This document shows positions 18,646 to 28,227 of a stretch of 64,000 nt of DNA, in pieces. The notes under the pieces are model-generated. The model saw only the letters and a program-made list of their open reading frames with translations, was not told the DNA's origin and searched no databases. The stretch covers positions 558,001 to 622,000 of the forward strand of contig NZ_JAPWKF010000001.1 in the NCBI RefSeq assembly GCF_028283685.1, given 5' to 3'. Position numbers and translations under genes: made by a program. Every line of letters begins with the position of its first letter. The first letter of the stretch is position 1. The DNA is from Edaphobacter sp. GTDB taxonomy: Bacteria > Acidobacteriota > Terriglobia > Terriglobales > Acidobacteriaceae.

Positions 18646-19512
18646 GTGAGCACAAGATTAGACATCCACAGGAACTCCGGGGCGGGAAAGAAATGTATCC
18701 CGCCGAGCCGTGACCGGGCGCAGTCCGCGGCTCTGACCGCGCTCGTCTGCCTGCTGCTCGGCCTCTGTGCCCTGTGGCGTATGGCAATCACTCTCCGGAA
18801 CGGCCACGATCTCTGGTTTTTTGCTATCCCCGCAGCCATCAGCGTTGTCTTCGGCGCTATCGTCTGGAGCCTTCGGGCCGCCACGCCGGGGGGTATCGCC
18901 GCGGGAACCCTTATTTGCTTTGTTCTCATTGAACCCAGGCCCGCTGCTGCAACTGGGGCGCCGCAAACCTCATATGCGGGACTCATCGCCTTGATCGTCC
19001 TGTTCCTGCTCTCTTTCGCCGCGACCAGGTTCGGTCGCTCCCGCAAAGAGGCTCGAGGCCTGGCCGAGGGACGCCGGGGACGGCAGGCCTCGCAGATCGT
19101 CGCCAACCTCGGTGCAGCAGCCCTCTTCGCCGCTGCGGGTAGCCCTGTCGGCTGCATCGCGGCCCTCGCCGAAGCCGCTGCCGATACCAACTCCTCTGAG
19201 ATCGGCCAGGCGCTGGGAGGCCCCGTCCGCATGATCACCACCTGGCAAACCGTTCCGCCCGGCACCGATGGGGGCATCACTATCCGCGGCACAATGGCAG
19301 GCATCCTCGCCGCCATCGTTGTAGCAGCCCTCAGCACCATCGGTCATACCACCTGGCATCAGCGGATCATCATCTGCCTGGCCGCGTGGTTGGGGCTCTT
19401 CTTCGACAGTCTGCTCGGCGCGACCGTTGAGCGAAAAGGCTGGCTGGGAAATGATCTCGTCAACTTCCTGTCAACCGTCGCTGCCGCTCTCATTGCCGTC
19501 GCGTTGAGCTAA
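18646..19512 (+). CDS. DUF92 family integral membrane protein
   Basis: The 288-residue polytopic protein has about seven hydrophobic segments and DUF92/TMEM19 signatures: AALAEAAADTNSSEIGQALG, the TDGGITIRGTMAG segment, and a C-terminal FDSLLGATVERKGWLGNDLVN. The family includes plant VTE6 (phytyl-phosphate kinase), and bacterial members may act on polyprenyl phosphates, but this is not shown here. GTG at 18646 is the best start, because the next in-frame Met is residue 46. The stop overlaps that of the convergent YdcF-like gene. Confidence 0.82.
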   Translation: MSTRLDIHRNSGAGKKCIPPSRDRAQSAALTALVCLLLGLCALWRMAITLRNGHDLWFFAIPAAISVVFGAIVWSLRAATPGGIAAGTLICFVLIEPRPAAATGAPQTSYAGLIALIVLFLLSFAATRFGRSRKEARGLAEGRRGRQASQIVANLGAAALFAAAGSPVGCIAALAEAAADTNSSEIGQALGGPVRMITTWQTVPPGTDGGITIRGTMAGILAAIVVAALSTIGHTTWHQRIIICLAAWLGLFFDSLLGATVERKGWLGNDLVNFLSTVAAALIAVALS

Positions 19513-20186
19513 AAGTCGTCTTCCCCGGTAATCCATCGCCGAGGAAGCCCAACGTCCAGATGAAGCTTCCACGCCGTGTAGCTCGCAATCTCATGCAGAT
19601 AGCGCTTGGCTGACTCAAACCATCCGAGGTGCCCCACCGTCGCCCGCGGTGAAGTATAGACATCCAGATTCACATCCCGGCACATCTCTCGAATCCGGAA
19701 CAGATGCGTCCCGTCCGAAACCACCACAATATGGTGCAGGTTGTACTCGCGCGCGATCGCGGCAAGCCGATGAACCTGCTGTTCCGTATCGAAAGAGTTT
19801 GTCTCCGCGATGATATTGCCGAACGGGATGCCATGCGCCAGCAGATAATCCCGTCCCACGGCCCCTTCCGTATTGCCCCGGTCTTTATCCGCACCGCCAC
19901 CCAGCGTAATAACGATCGGTGCAATCTGCATCCGGTAGAGATCCACCGCATGATCCAGGCGAAAGTGTAGCGTTGGCGAGGGACGTCCCGCATACTCCGC
20001 GGCGCCAAAGACGGCAATCGCATCCGCCTTCTGCGCCTCATCCTGGTCCGCAACCGCAGAGATCTGCTGTGCGACATACATACTCCAGCCAATCCCCACC
20101 AGGACCAGCGCCAGGATCAGGCTGCGAGCAATAACGAGCGCCGCAGACGGTTGGCTACCGCGCAGTTTTTTATCCGAAACGGTCAT
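19509..20186 (-). CDS. YdcF/DUF218 family membrane-anchored protein
   Basis: The 225-residue protein has one N-terminal membrane anchor (residues 16-38) and a DUF218 domain: ADAIAVFGAAEYAGRPSPTL, ITLGGGADKDRGNTEGAVGRDYL, a TNSFDTEQQVHRLA segment, and VSDGTHLFR. DUF218 proteins (YdcF, SanA, ElyC) are linked to envelope and lipid-carrier metabolism, with no firm reaction known. It lies 63 bases downstream of the Sua5-like gene on the same strand. Confidence 0.85.
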   Translation of the reverse strand: MTVSDKKLRGSQPSAALVIARSLILALVLVGIGWSMYVAQQISAVADQDEAQKADAIAVFGAAEYAGRPSPTLHFRLDHAVDLYRMQIAPIVITLGGGADKDRGNTEGAVGRDYLLAHGIPFGNIIAETNSFDTEQQVHRLAAIAREYNLHHIVVVSDGTHLFRIREMCRDVNLDVYTSPRATVGHLGWFESAKRYLHEIASYTAWKLHLDVGLPRRWITGEDDF

Positions 20187-20249
20187 GTCAGTGTGCGTCT
20201 TGAGTGTACGGTATCGTCCACACGATGATGAGTCGATGTGACAAAACGG

Positions 20250-20927
20250 TCAGCGCTGCAACGTCAATGCGATCTCATGTGTCGGGATCGCCCCTTCACG
20301 CAGGATCATCCAGGAGTTGCCGCCGCCCGAAAGGTCGACAATTGTTGTAGCGACCGAACGAGCCGTCGGACCGCCATCGACGATCAGCGGAATCTTGTCG
20401 CCCAACTGGTCCCGCACGCCATTGGCATAAGTGCACTCCGGCATCCCCGACAGATTCGCCGACGTCGCCGTAATCGGCAGTCCAAATGCCTTCACCACGG
20501 CACGCGGAATCGCGGCCTCCGGCACACGCAGAGCCACGTTACCGGTATTGGCCGTAACCCGCAGCGGCAACTTCGATCCTGCCTTCACCACCAGCGTCAG
20601 CGGCCCCGGCCAGAATCGCTCCGCCAGCCGATCGAATGCGGTATCCAATCCGCGTGCAAGCTCATACGCCTGCGCAACTTCGCCGATCAGCAACGATAGC
20701 GGCTTATGCCGAGCGCGCGATTTGATCTCGTAGATACGGTCCACGGCATGCAGATTCACAGGATCGACGGCAAGTCCGTAAAACGTGTCCGTAGGCAGGG
20801 CAACTACGTGACCGCTCTGAAGTCGATCGGCAACCTGGGAGACAAGCCCTGGTTCTGGCTCATCGGGATGAATGCGGAGGGTTTCGGCAGTCAACGTTTC
20901 CAACACTCCTGTGCCGTGTCCGGCCAT
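20250..20927 (-). CDS. L-threonylcarbamoyladenylate synthase (Sua5/YrdC/YciO)
   Basis: The enzyme makes threonylcarbamoyl-AMP from threonine, bicarbonate and ATP for the t6A37 modification of ANN-decoding tRNAs. The 225-residue sequence carries VVALPTDTFYGLAVD, the KxR motif in EIKSRARHKPLSLLI, WPGPLTLV, ALRVPE and PITATSANLSG, all typical. It lacks the long C-terminal Sua5 domain and so is of YrdC/YciO length. The ATG at 20927 is preferred over a GTG at 20942. It is divergent from the SpoU methyltransferase. Confidence 0.9.
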   Translation of the reverse strand: MAGHGTGVLETLTAETLRIHPDEPEPGLVSQVADRLQSGHVVALPTDTFYGLAVDPVNLHAVDRIYEIKSRARHKPLSLLIGEVAQAYELARGLDTAFDRLAERFWPGPLTLVVKAGSKLPLRVTANTGNVALRVPEAAIPRAVVKAFGLPITATSANLSGMPECTYANGVRDQLGDKIPLIVDGGPTARSVATTIVDLSGGGNSWMILREGAIPTHEIALTLQR

Positions 20928-20994
20928 CTCGGAACATAGCACACTGCCGTGGAGCGCTCAAAACGCACAATGCGGACCATCGTAAAATCATCAG

Positions 20995-21861
20995 ATGGCT
21001 GTATCCTCCGAGATCATCTCGAGCCGCTCCAATCAACGCGTCAAACAGCTGCGAGCAGCCTTCACCGCAAATCCCCGTCTCAGCGAGGGATTGATTGCCA
21101 TCGAAGGCGAACACCTGCTCGAGGAGGCCCTGCGCAGCGGCATCGTTCCGCAAACGCTCTATCTCACGCCACAACGCCCTCTTCCCGCAGGCATTCCCTC
21201 CTGCGTCGACATCATCCGCCTGAGCGACGACGTCTTCCGCAGCGCCGTCGAGACCCAGTCCCCACAGGGCATCGCCGCGCTCATCCAGCCGCCCCTGCAG
21301 TCGATCGACGATCTCTTCCAGAACAACGCACCTCTCCTGCTCATCGCCGCAGGCCTTCAGGACCCCGGCAACCTGGGCACACTCGTCCGCTCCGCCGAAG
21401 CCTTCGGTGCCTCCGGCATCATCACCACCCCCGGCACGGTCAGCCCATGGAATCAGAAGGCGATACGTTCCAGCGTCGGCAGCGTCTTTCGTCTTCCCGT
21501 CATCGCCTGCGACGAAGATGAGATCGCCGCTCTCCCACGCCGCGGCATCCGCCTCTTCGCCGCCGTCGGAGCGCAGGATGCCGGCGTGCTCCCCGCACAG
21601 GACTCCGACATGCGCCCTGCTTCCGCGATCATGATCGGTAACGAAGGAAGCGGCCTCTCGGAGACATGGCTGCGCATGGCGACGGCCCGTATCACCATCC
21701 CCTGTCCTGGCCCCGTCGAAAGCCTCAACGCCGCCATCGCCGGTTCCCTGCTTCTCTACGAGGCATCAAGGCAACGCAGCCTCTCGATCCATACGACAGT
21801 GAAGAAGACCCAACGCATTCCCAACCCGCAGCAGCGGCGTCCCACAGGGGCAACACGATGA
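20995..21861 (+). CDS. SpoU-family RNA 2'-O-methyltransferase (RlmB-like)
   Basis: The 288-residue SPOUT methyltransferase has an N-terminal substrate-binding domain (SNQRVKQLRAAF, EGEHLLEEAL) and the three knot motifs: DPGNLGTLVRSAEAFGASGI, IGNEGSGLS and ESLNAAIAGSLLLYEASRQR. It probably methylates a ribose in 23S rRNA or tRNA; the exact site cannot be read from sequence. The last about 30 residues are basic and poorly conserved. Its stop overlaps the rarA start (ATGA), so the two are translationally coupled. Confidence 0.88.
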   Translation: MAVSSEIISSRSNQRVKQLRAAFTANPRLSEGLIAIEGEHLLEEALRSGIVPQTLYLTPQRPLPAGIPSCVDIIRLSDDVFRSAVETQSPQGIAALIQPPLQSIDDLFQNNAPLLLIAAGLQDPGNLGTLVRSAEAFGASGIITTPGTVSPWNQKAIRSSVGSVFRLPVIACDEDEIAALPRRGIRLFAAVGAQDAGVLPAQDSDMRPASAIMIGNEGSGLSETWLRMATARITIPCPGPVESLNAAIAGSLLLYEASRQRSLSIHTTVKKTQRIPNPQQRRPTGATR

Positions 21862-23195
21862 GCCTCTTCGACGCAACTCCCATCGCCTCATCAGTACCGG
21901 ACAGGCAAGCGCCTCTCGCTGAGAAAATGCGCCCTCGCACGCTCGAGGAGTACATGGGCCAGGAGCATCTCCTCGGCCCCGGCAAGCCTCTTCGCATCGC
22001 CATCGAAAACGACGACGCCACCTCCATGATCTTCTGGGGACCTCCGGGAACCGGAAAGACCACGCTCGCCAAGATCATCGCGCACCGCACCCAGTCCAGC
22101 TTCATCGAGTTCTCCGCCGTGCTCAGCGGCATCAAGGAGATCAAGCAGGTGATGGCCGACGCCGAGAAGGCCTCTCACCTCGGCTCGCGCACCATCCTCT
22201 TCATCGACGAGATTCACCGCTTCAACAAAGCACAGCAGGACGCCTTCCTTCCTTACGTCGAACGCGGCACCATCCGTCTGATCGGCGCGACGACCGAGAA
22301 CCCCTCCTTCGAAATCATCGCCGCGCTCCTCTCACGCTCCCGCGTCTACACGCTGCGCGCGCTCACCGAGGAGCAGATCGTCGCTCTCCTCGAGCGTGCT
22401 CTCGAAGACAAGGAACGCGGCCTCGGCACCCTCGGTTTATCCGCCAATCCCGAAGCCCTCGCGCTGATCGCCTCGTACTCCAGCGGCGACGCCCGTCACT
22501 CCCTCAACGCTCTCGATGCAGCCTCCCGTCTCACGCGTGGACGCAAAGAGACCGTGCTGACCAAGGAGATCGCGGCCGAGGCATTGCAGCAGCGCGTGTT
22601 GCTCTACGACAAGCAGGGCGAGCAGCACTACGACATCATCTCCGCGCTTCACAAGAGCGTTCGCAACTCTGACGCCGACGCTGCGCTCTACTGGCTGGGC
22701 CGCATGCTCGAGGCCGGCGAAGATCCCATGTACGTCGCCCGCCGCGTCGTGCGCATGGCCATCGAAGACATCGGCCTCGCCGCCCCCGAAGCCCTCAATC
22801 TTTGTCTCTCCGCAAAAGACGCCATGCACTTCCTCGGTCATCCCGAAGGCGAACTTGCCCTCGCACAGGCCGTCGTTTACCTTGCGCTCGCACCAAAGTC
22901 CAACGCTGTCTACAGCGCCTACAACACCGTACGCGGCGATATCCAGGCCACTGCCGCCGAGCCCGTTCCGCTGCATCTGCGCAACGCACCCACCAAACTG
23001 ATGAAGGAGCTCGACTACGGGAAGGGCTATCAGTATGCGCACGACGTTGAAGGCCGCATCGCTGACATGGAGTGCCTGCCGCCCTCACTCAAGGGACGCC
23101 GCTACTACCAGCCGGCCGGAGAAGGACGCGAGAAACTTCTCGCGCAACGCATGGAAGAGATTGCGCGTATCAAAGCCGAAAAGCGCGGCCGCTAG
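21858..23195 (+). CDS. rarA: Replication-associated recombination protein A
   Basis: RarA (MgsA) is an AAA+ ATPase of the clamp-loader group that acts at stalled replication forks. The 445-residue product starts at the ATG at 21858, which overlaps the upstream stop; the open frame runs further upstream but inside the methyltransferase gene. Walker A is GPPGTGKTT (61-69), Walker B is FIDEIHRFN, and the sensor region RLIGATTENPSFEI is intact. The C-terminal tetramerisation part (PVPLHLRNAPTKLMKELDYG) is present. Length is normal. Confidence 0.95.
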   Translation: MSLFDATPIASSVPDRQAPLAEKMRPRTLEEYMGQEHLLGPGKPLRIAIENDDATSMIFWGPPGTGKTTLAKIIAHRTQSSFIEFSAVLSGIKEIKQVMADAEKASHLGSRTILFIDEIHRFNKAQQDAFLPYVERGTIRLIGATTENPSFEIIAALLSRSRVYTLRALTEEQIVALLERALEDKERGLGTLGLSANPEALALIASYSSGDARHSLNALDAASRLTRGRKETVLTKEIAAEALQQRVLLYDKQGEQHYDIISALHKSVRNSDADAALYWLGRMLEAGEDPMYVARRVVRMAIEDIGLAAPEALNLCLSAKDAMHFLGHPEGELALAQAVVYLALAPKSNAVYSAYNTVRGDIQATAAEPVPLHLRNAPTKLMKELDYGKGYQYAHDVEGRIADMECLPPSLKGRRYYQPAGEGREKLLAQRMEEIARIKAEKRGR

Positions 23196-23228
23196 GTCTT
23201 ATCTTTCGCAGAGCCGGTTCTGTACGTC

Positions 23229-23831
23229 TCAATCTTTGTACTTCACAGAACAACCATACGGCCGCGTGCTCTGTGTCGCCACCGGCCTACCCGCCATCGC
23301 AGCATTCAAAGCATCGTTCAGATAGTTGTTGGCGCCCTTGATATCTGCCTGATCGGTCGTCGGCCTGTCATCGATCGCACCCTGGTAGATCAGCTGTCCC
23401 TTCGGGTCTATAACAAAGATGTGCGGCGTCGTCTTCGCTTGATAAAGATGACCGATCGCACCATCGCCATCCAGCAGCGCCGCCGTCGGAGAAGCCTTCA
23501 TCTGCTTCAGGTACTGGTTCTCCTCCGCAGGAGTCATATTTCCCTGCTCGCCCGGCCCTGACGACAACACTGAGAGCCACACAACGCCCTTGGAGGTCCA
23601 CTCCTTCTGCAGAGCCTCCATGTTGCCGCTCAGATAGTGTTTTTGATCGAATGGGCAGCCCTTGTTCGCCCACTCGAGAACAACATACTTACCGCGGTAC
23701 TGCGATAACGTGTGAGCGACCCCGTTAGAGTCTGTTCCCTTGAAGTCCGGTGCCTGCGTCCCAGGCGTCAAGGCCAGCAACGGGATGGCTGCGAACAGGA
23801 ATGCGATGGAAAGAGAGTGGCGAGGAATCAT
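23229..23831 (-). CDS. Exported redoxin (AhpC/TSA-like)
   Basis: The 200-residue protein has a signal peptide (MIPRHSLSIAFLFAAIPLLA) and a thioredoxin-fold redoxin domain: APDFKGTDSNGVAHTLSQYR, then VLEWANKGCPFDQKHY with a single active-site Cys59. A second Cys lies near the C-terminus (C195), far from the first. The CxxC of ordinary thioredoxins is missing, so it resembles one-Cys peroxiredoxin-like redoxins that act in the periplasm. It lies downstream of dsbD and DUF4440 on the same strand and may be kept reduced by DsbD; that link is inferred. Confidence 0.8.
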   Translation of the reverse strand: MIPRHSLSIAFLFAAIPLLALTPGTQAPDFKGTDSNGVAHTLSQYRGKYVVLEWANKGCPFDQKHYLSGNMEALQKEWTSKGVVWLSVLSSGPGEQGNMTPAEENQYLKQMKASPTAALLDGDGAIGHLYQAKTTPHIFVIDPKGQLIYQGAIDDRPTTDQADIKGANNYLNDALNAAMAGRPVATQSTRPYGCSVKYKD

Positions 23832-23896
23832 GGCACGGCACCTCCACGCTGCTATTGTGCGCTCAATCCTTCAGACGCCGCAATGCTCGCCGTGGC

Positions 23897-24277
23897 CTAC
23901 GCCGGAGCCAGCAGATTAGCGTCGCGCCACAGCCGCCAGCGGCCATCCTCACCGCGACGAAAGACCGTCAACACGTTCCCTGCGTGCAGCATCTCACTCG
24001 CACCCGGCGGCTTGATTCTGATCTCGAGCTTGTTCCAGCAGACCGCCAGATCACCCTCAACCGTAACCTCCTGAACATCAGGAGTTCCGTCAATCTCTAC
24101 CTTCCCGGCCATGCCGCGGAACGATGCTGCAAAGTCCTGCCGCGTCATCAACCCATTCCGGGTAAAGAACAACGCATCATCCGTCATCAGCGACAGGATG
24201 CTATCCAGATCGCCTGCCTTCGACGCAATCAGCCATGCGTCGATCACGTCCCGGACAGCCTTTTGATCGTCGGTCAT
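23897..24277 (-). CDS. SgcJ/EcaC-like DUF4440 protein (NTF2 fold)
   Basis: The 126-residue protein has the SnoaL/DUF4440 pattern: AVRDVIDAWLIASKAGDLDSI, LMTDDALFF, then VWNKLEI-like beta strands and the ending VFRRGEDGRWRLWRDANLLAP. These small cone-shaped proteins bind diverse ligands and have no single reaction. Its ATG overlaps the dsbD stop (ATGA on the minus strand), so the two are translationally coupled. Confidence 0.82.
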   Translation of the reverse strand: MTDDQKAVRDVIDAWLIASKAGDLDSILSLMTDDALFFTRNGLMTRQDFAASFRGMAGKVEIDGTPDVQEVTVEGDLAVCWNKLEIRIKPPGASEMLHAGNVLTVFRRGEDGRWRLWRDANLLAPA

Positions 24278-26370
24278 TGCGTATCCTTCTTCAACGCAGT
24301 TAACACAACAGCCTTGGTAAGCAACTCCGGCAGCACATCCGCCGGCTTGCTTCCCATCGGATAGATCACATATGTCGGCACTCCGCTGCGTCCTACCGAA
24401 GCAAGCTGCTTGGTGATCTCGGCATCGTACTGCGTCCAGTCGGCGCGCAACAGCGTCACGTTCTTATCGCGAAACTCCTTCTGAACATCCGACGACTTCA
24501 ACACCACGCGCTCATTCACCTGGCAGCTCAGGCACCATGCCGCCGTGAAGTCGATAAACACGGGATGCCCCGCCGCTCGCGCCTGGTCAAGCGCCTGCTG
24601 CGTGTAAGGCTGCCACACCAGCGTCGTGTCCTTCGGCTGATACAGCGGCACCGACAGCGCCACCGCACCGATGAGCAGTGCAGCAATTGAACTCGACCAC
24701 CGCGCCGGCCATCTGCCCAAAACCCAGCCCGCCACCGTAAGCAGCAGGAAGCAGGTCAACAGCAGCGCCATGCGATAGACTCCACCGGTCGGGAAGAGGC
24801 TTCCGTAGACGTAGGCCAGCCAGATCACCGTCGCGAAGAAGATCACCGCCGTAACCTGCTTGAAGATCTCCATCCAAGCCCCGGGCTTCGGCAGCAGCTT
24901 CGTCCACGAAGGCTGGAAGCTCAGTAACAGGTAGGGTGCTGCAAGTCCTGCCGCAAGAGCCGTGAAGACCGCAAACGTAATCCACGCCGGCTGCGAGATC
25001 GCAAAACCGATCGCCGCGCCCATGAACGGAGCCGTGCAAGGCGTCGCCACCACGGTAGCCAGCACTCCGGTAAAGAAGCTGCCAGCATAACCCTGCTTCT
25101 GCGCCAGTTCGCCACCAACGCTCGTCAGCGACAGACCAATATCAAACAATCCCGCCAGCGAGAGAGCAAACAGGAAGATTCCCGACGCCAGAATCGTCAG
25201 GAACGTCGGAGACTGCAGCTGGAAGCCCCATCCCGCCTCGCTGCCGCCCGCACGCACAATCAACAACGCCGCCACAATCGCCCAGAACGAGACCAGGATG
25301 CCCAGCGCGTAGACCAGCCCATGCTGTCGAATGCGCCCGCGCTCCTCATTCGACGACTGCACCAGTGACAGCCCCTTCAGGAAAAGCACCGGAAAGACAC
25401 ACGGCATCAGGTTCAGAATGATGCCGCCGACAAACGCAAGCCCAATCGCAGCAACCGCCGTCAGTTGCTGCCCTCCGCCCTTGGCCGCGGGACTGCCCGA
25501 TCGCGCCACTTCACCCGGAATGACCGGAGCCGTCACATCGAAGGCATGCTCGTCGTCCAGCTTCACAACGCCATGCAGCGTTGCAGGAAGCTTGGTCAGC
25601 TCCGGCGCCCGCGGAATCCTGATCCGGACACCGTTCGGCAGCGCGTCGACATCCTGATCCGCTGCATTCGCGATCTGCTCTTCGTCAAAGGGATAGAACT
25701 CGGCATCGTCCGTCGATTGGCCGGTGATCAGATCCAGTACAAATTCTTTCTGTCCGCCATGAACCGTGACCTTCGTCTCCGGCCCGGGTTTCTGCGGCAG
25801 AAGCCCCAGTGCCTCTCCCAGCGCGCCAACGCGCGCAGGAGCAGTCGGCGCCTGCGCATCGACCGTCAGGTTCAGCCCCAGGTTCGCCTTGCCCGGAATG
25901 CAGACCTCGCGGCAGACCAGCCAGCTCACCTTCGCATCCAGATGGACCGGGCCCGTCTTTAGATCCTTGGCCGCGCTGAGCTGTACCGGAAACGCAACTT
26001 CATCTTCATAGCCGAAGTCCATCAACGGTCCAAGCGGCAGCCGCGACGGAATGGGAAAGCGCATCGGCCCTGCCGTAACACCCTTCGGCAGTCCCCATGT
26101 AATCTTCGGTGGCTCGCCCGAATCGCCGGCGTTGATCCAGTAAACGTGCCACTTCTCTTCGAGCGTGATCACCAGTCCCACTTCGAGCGTGCCGCCCGGA
26201 GCAATCGATGGCGCGAGAGAGACCATCTCGACCGTCATGTGCTGCGCCTTCACCGGACCCGGGCCACCATCGCCCACCGGCTGAATCTGCGCCCGCGCAG
26301 GAGCACATGCAAAAAGGACACACACCAACCCCAAAAGCGCGGTAACGTGACGGCTAATCTTCATAAACAT
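24274..26370 (-). CDS. dsbD: Thiol:disulfide interchange protein DsbD family
   Basis: This inner-membrane reductant conduit moves electrons from cytoplasmic thioredoxin to periplasmic thiol proteins. In order it shows: a signal peptide (MKISRHVTALLGLVCVLFAC); an N-terminal periplasmic immunoglobulin-like domain with a C-x3-C pair (VCREVCIPG); the eight-helix DsbD core with the redox cysteines in LNLMPCVFPVLFLKG and VATPCTAPFMGAAIG; and a C-terminal thioredoxin domain with WCLSC. An ATG at 26370 (or 26364) fits the signal peptide better than the upstream 26394. Length is about 698 residues, larger than E. coli DsbD and like ScsB-type relatives. Confidence 0.9.
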   Translation of the reverse strand: MFMKISRHVTALLGLVCVLFACAPARAQIQPVGDGGPGPVKAQHMTVEMVSLAPSIAPGGTLEVGLVITLEEKWHVYWINAGDSGEPPKITWGLPKGVTAGPMRFPIPSRLPLGPLMDFGYEDEVAFPVQLSAAKDLKTGPVHLDAKVSWLVCREVCIPGKANLGLNLTVDAQAPTAPARVGALGEALGLLPQKPGPETKVTVHGGQKEFVLDLITGQSTDDAEFYPFDEEQIANAADQDVDALPNGVRIRIPRAPELTKLPATLHGVVKLDDEHAFDVTAPVIPGEVARSGSPAAKGGGQQLTAVAAIGLAFVGGIILNLMPCVFPVLFLKGLSLVQSSNEERGRIRQHGLVYALGILVSFWAIVAALLIVRAGGSEAGWGFQLQSPTFLTILASGIFLFALSLAGLFDIGLSLTSVGGELAQKQGYAGSFFTGVLATVVATPCTAPFMGAAIGFAISQPAWITFAVFTALAAGLAAPYLLLSFQPSWTKLLPKPGAWMEIFKQVTAVIFFATVIWLAYVYGSLFPTGGVYRMALLLTCFLLLTVAGWVLGRWPARWSSSIAALLIGAVALSVPLYQPKDTTLVWQPYTQQALDQARAAGHPVFIDFTAAWCLSCQVNERVVLKSSDVQKEFRDKNVTLLRADWTQYDAEITKQLASVGRSGVPTYVIYPMGSKPADVLPELLTKAVVLTALKKDTQ

Positions 26371-26397
26371 TAATTGTAGGGCTCGGACAGGCATCGC

Positions 26398-26826
26398 TCA
26401 AACCCGCATCGATCCGAGGATCATCCGGTGCTCCACCATGATGCAGCGATCCATCACCACGCCGATCCCGGCCGCCTCGGCTCGAGCCGCCGCCTCCTGG
26501 TGCACAATTCCCTGCTGCACCCAGATATTCTTCAGCCCCAACGCCACCATCTCCTCGACGATCGCCGGAATAAACTTCGGCAGACGAAACACGTTCACCA
26601 CATCCGGCTTCACTGGCAGCTCCGACAGCGAAGCATAGGCCTTTTCGCCCAGCACGCTTTCGATCGAAGGATTCACCGGCAATATGCGGTATCCGTACTC
26701 CTGCATATAGGCCGGCACATAATGACTCGGCTTATCCGGGTTTTCCGAAAGCCCAATCACCGCAATCGTGCGTGGCTCCTCGGGAGGCCTTCCCAGCATG
26801 GCGCGCACCACCGAAGCTTCATTCAT
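26398..26826 (-). CDS. CoA-binding domain protein (YccU-like)
   Basis: The 142-residue protein is a single Rossmann CoA-binding domain: TIAVIGLSENPDKPSHYVPA, GYRILPVNPSIESVLGEKAY, DVVNVFRLPKFIPAIVEE and a final MDRCIMVEHR. It is the stand-alone form of the succinyl-CoA-synthetase-like CoA domain; its role is not known. The ATG at 26826 has AAGGA 9 bases upstream, which decides it over the GTG at 26847. It lies just upstream of dsbD on the same strand. Confidence 0.88.
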   Translation of the reverse strand: MNEASVVRAMLGRPPEEPRTIAVIGLSENPDKPSHYVPAYMQEYGYRILPVNPSIESVLGEKAYASLSELPVKPDVVNVFRLPKFIPAIVEEMVALGLKNIWVQQGIVHQEAAARAEAAGIGVVMDRCIMVEHRMILGSMRV

Positions 26827-26873
26827 CGCACTCGTCCTTACTTGCACCGCGTCAGACTTGCACCTGCGCCAGA

Positions 26874-27368
26874 TTACTTATGCCAGATTCCCAGCAAACG
26901 CCGCAACACGATCAGTTCGCCCGTGTGATACGAGGTGTGATCCGCAATCAACATCGCCTCGCGCAGCAGGTTCTGTCCTTCGCCCCAACGAAACGGCTTG
27001 TACAGATCGACTCCCGGCTTCGTAATCAAGGCTTCAAATGTCTTCCTGTCTTTTTCGATGGCATCGACCGAAGCGTCCCAGGCGTGCGCCGATGCTGGTA
27101 CCGCCGTCTCCGGCCAATACCCCTTCGGCCACTCCATCGGCTGATATCCACCTGTCGGCGGCGAGCTGAAGTCCAGGATGTCCCGCTGCGTAATGCGAAT
27201 ATGTTCGACAATCTGCCAGGCCGAATAGGGCAGCCCCTCCGGCACCACTCCCCGCTTCTCCTTCGGAAAGTCCTTTACTGCATCCTCGAAGCTGGCATGA
27301 GCCTGTCCGCCCCGCAACAGCGCCAGCAGCTCCTTCTGCAACTCCGGCAAACCCTTTGCTTCCGACAT
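26874..27368 (-). CDS. DinB family metal-dependent protein
   Basis: The 164-residue four-helix-bundle protein has the three-His metal site of the DinB/YfiT group, seen as the His in WQIVEHIRI and two in ADHTSYHTGEL. Members include mycothiol- and bacillithiol-type thiol transferases, but the substrate is unknown here. The start at 27368 is chosen because a GGAGG lies 5 bases upstream; the earlier in-frame ATG at 27380 sits before that ribosome site. Confidence 0.85.
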   Translation of the reverse strand: MSEAKGLPELQKELLALLRGGQAHASFEDAVKDFPKEKRGVVPEGLPYSAWQIVEHIRITQRDILDFSSPPTGGYQPMEWPKGYWPETAVPASAHAWDASVDAIEKDRKTFEALITKPGVDLYKPFRWGEGQNLLREAMLIADHTSYHTGELIVLRRLLGIWHK

Positions 27369-27417
27369 CAACACCTCCATACCGCTCAGCCTTTGGATGC
27401 TCGACGCCCACCTCTGG

Positions 27418-28176
27418 TCACAACGGCTTTCGCGCTACAACAATCGTGAGCGGAGGAAAGGTCGAAAAGAAGCCTCCGCGCTCCTTCGAGACAGCAAGCC
27501 CCATGCCCTCAAAAGCTTTGGCATACTCGCCCGTTTTCTTATAGTCCGAGATCAGCGCGACACCTCCCGGCTTCAGCACCCGCACAAGGTTTCGCAGCGC
27601 CAGCTCTCTCGTCGGCCGATCATAGATGTTGTGCAGGCATAGGTTCGACACGATGACATCGAAGCTCTCATCGGCAAACGACATCTCCTGAGCCGCTACG
27701 CTTTCAAGGCTGCACAGCTGCCTGACGCCCTCAATCTCAAGATTGCGCAACGTCGCCGCCTCGGAGTTGGCGCCCATATCGACGCTCGACCAGATATCGA
27801 TGCCAAAGGCATGACCGCTGCCCTTCAGATCCCGGATCTTCTTTGCCGCCCCAGCCAGCAGAAGACCGCGTCCACATCCCACGTCCAGAACCTGCTCCGC
27901 GCCCGTCCAGGAGTGAAGCGCCAGCATCCGGTCGCGATGCCTGAACTTACCCCACTTCACATACAGGAGATAGAGCAGCCCCTCGGCCAGCAAAAAGAAC
28001 GAGGTCCATAGAAACATCGGCCGTGGAACAAAAAGCACCGGCCCCATATGAAGAGTCCTCGGTAATGACAAACCCAGGACGAGGCATAGACCGCCGAACA
28101 GGAAAAGATTGCGAAGCACCGCTGGCGCATCGATGCCATAGTCCGGTTTTGCCTGCAACGAAGACGAACCCGCCAT
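27418..28176 (-). CDS. Membrane-anchored class I SAM methyltransferase
   Basis: The 252-residue protein has two N-terminal hydrophobic segments (about residues 22-43 and 54-72) followed by a class I methyltransferase with motif I VLDVGCGRGLLL, a motif IV region SFDVIVSNLCLHNIYD and VLKPGGVALISDY. Membrane attachment suggests a lipid, quinone or other hydrophobic substrate, but nothing identifies it. It sits between prfB and dinB on the same strand. Confidence 0.85.
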   Translation of the reverse strand: MAGSSSLQAKPDYGIDAPAVLRNLFLFGGLCLVLGLSLPRTLHMGPVLFVPRPMFLWTSFFLLAEGLLYLLYVKWGKFRHRDRMLALHSWTGAEQVLDVGCGRGLLLAGAAKKIRDLKGSGHAFGIDIWSSVDMGANSEAATLRNLEIEGVRQLCSLESVAAQEMSFADESFDVIVSNLCLHNIYDRPTRELALRNLVRVLKPGGVALISDYKKTGEYAKAFEGMGLAVSKERGGFFSTFPPLTIVVARKPL

Positions 28177-28227
28177 AGTGGCTACGAGTATGCCTTACTG
28201 CAAGCTCGTAGCCAATGGCAGTTATCT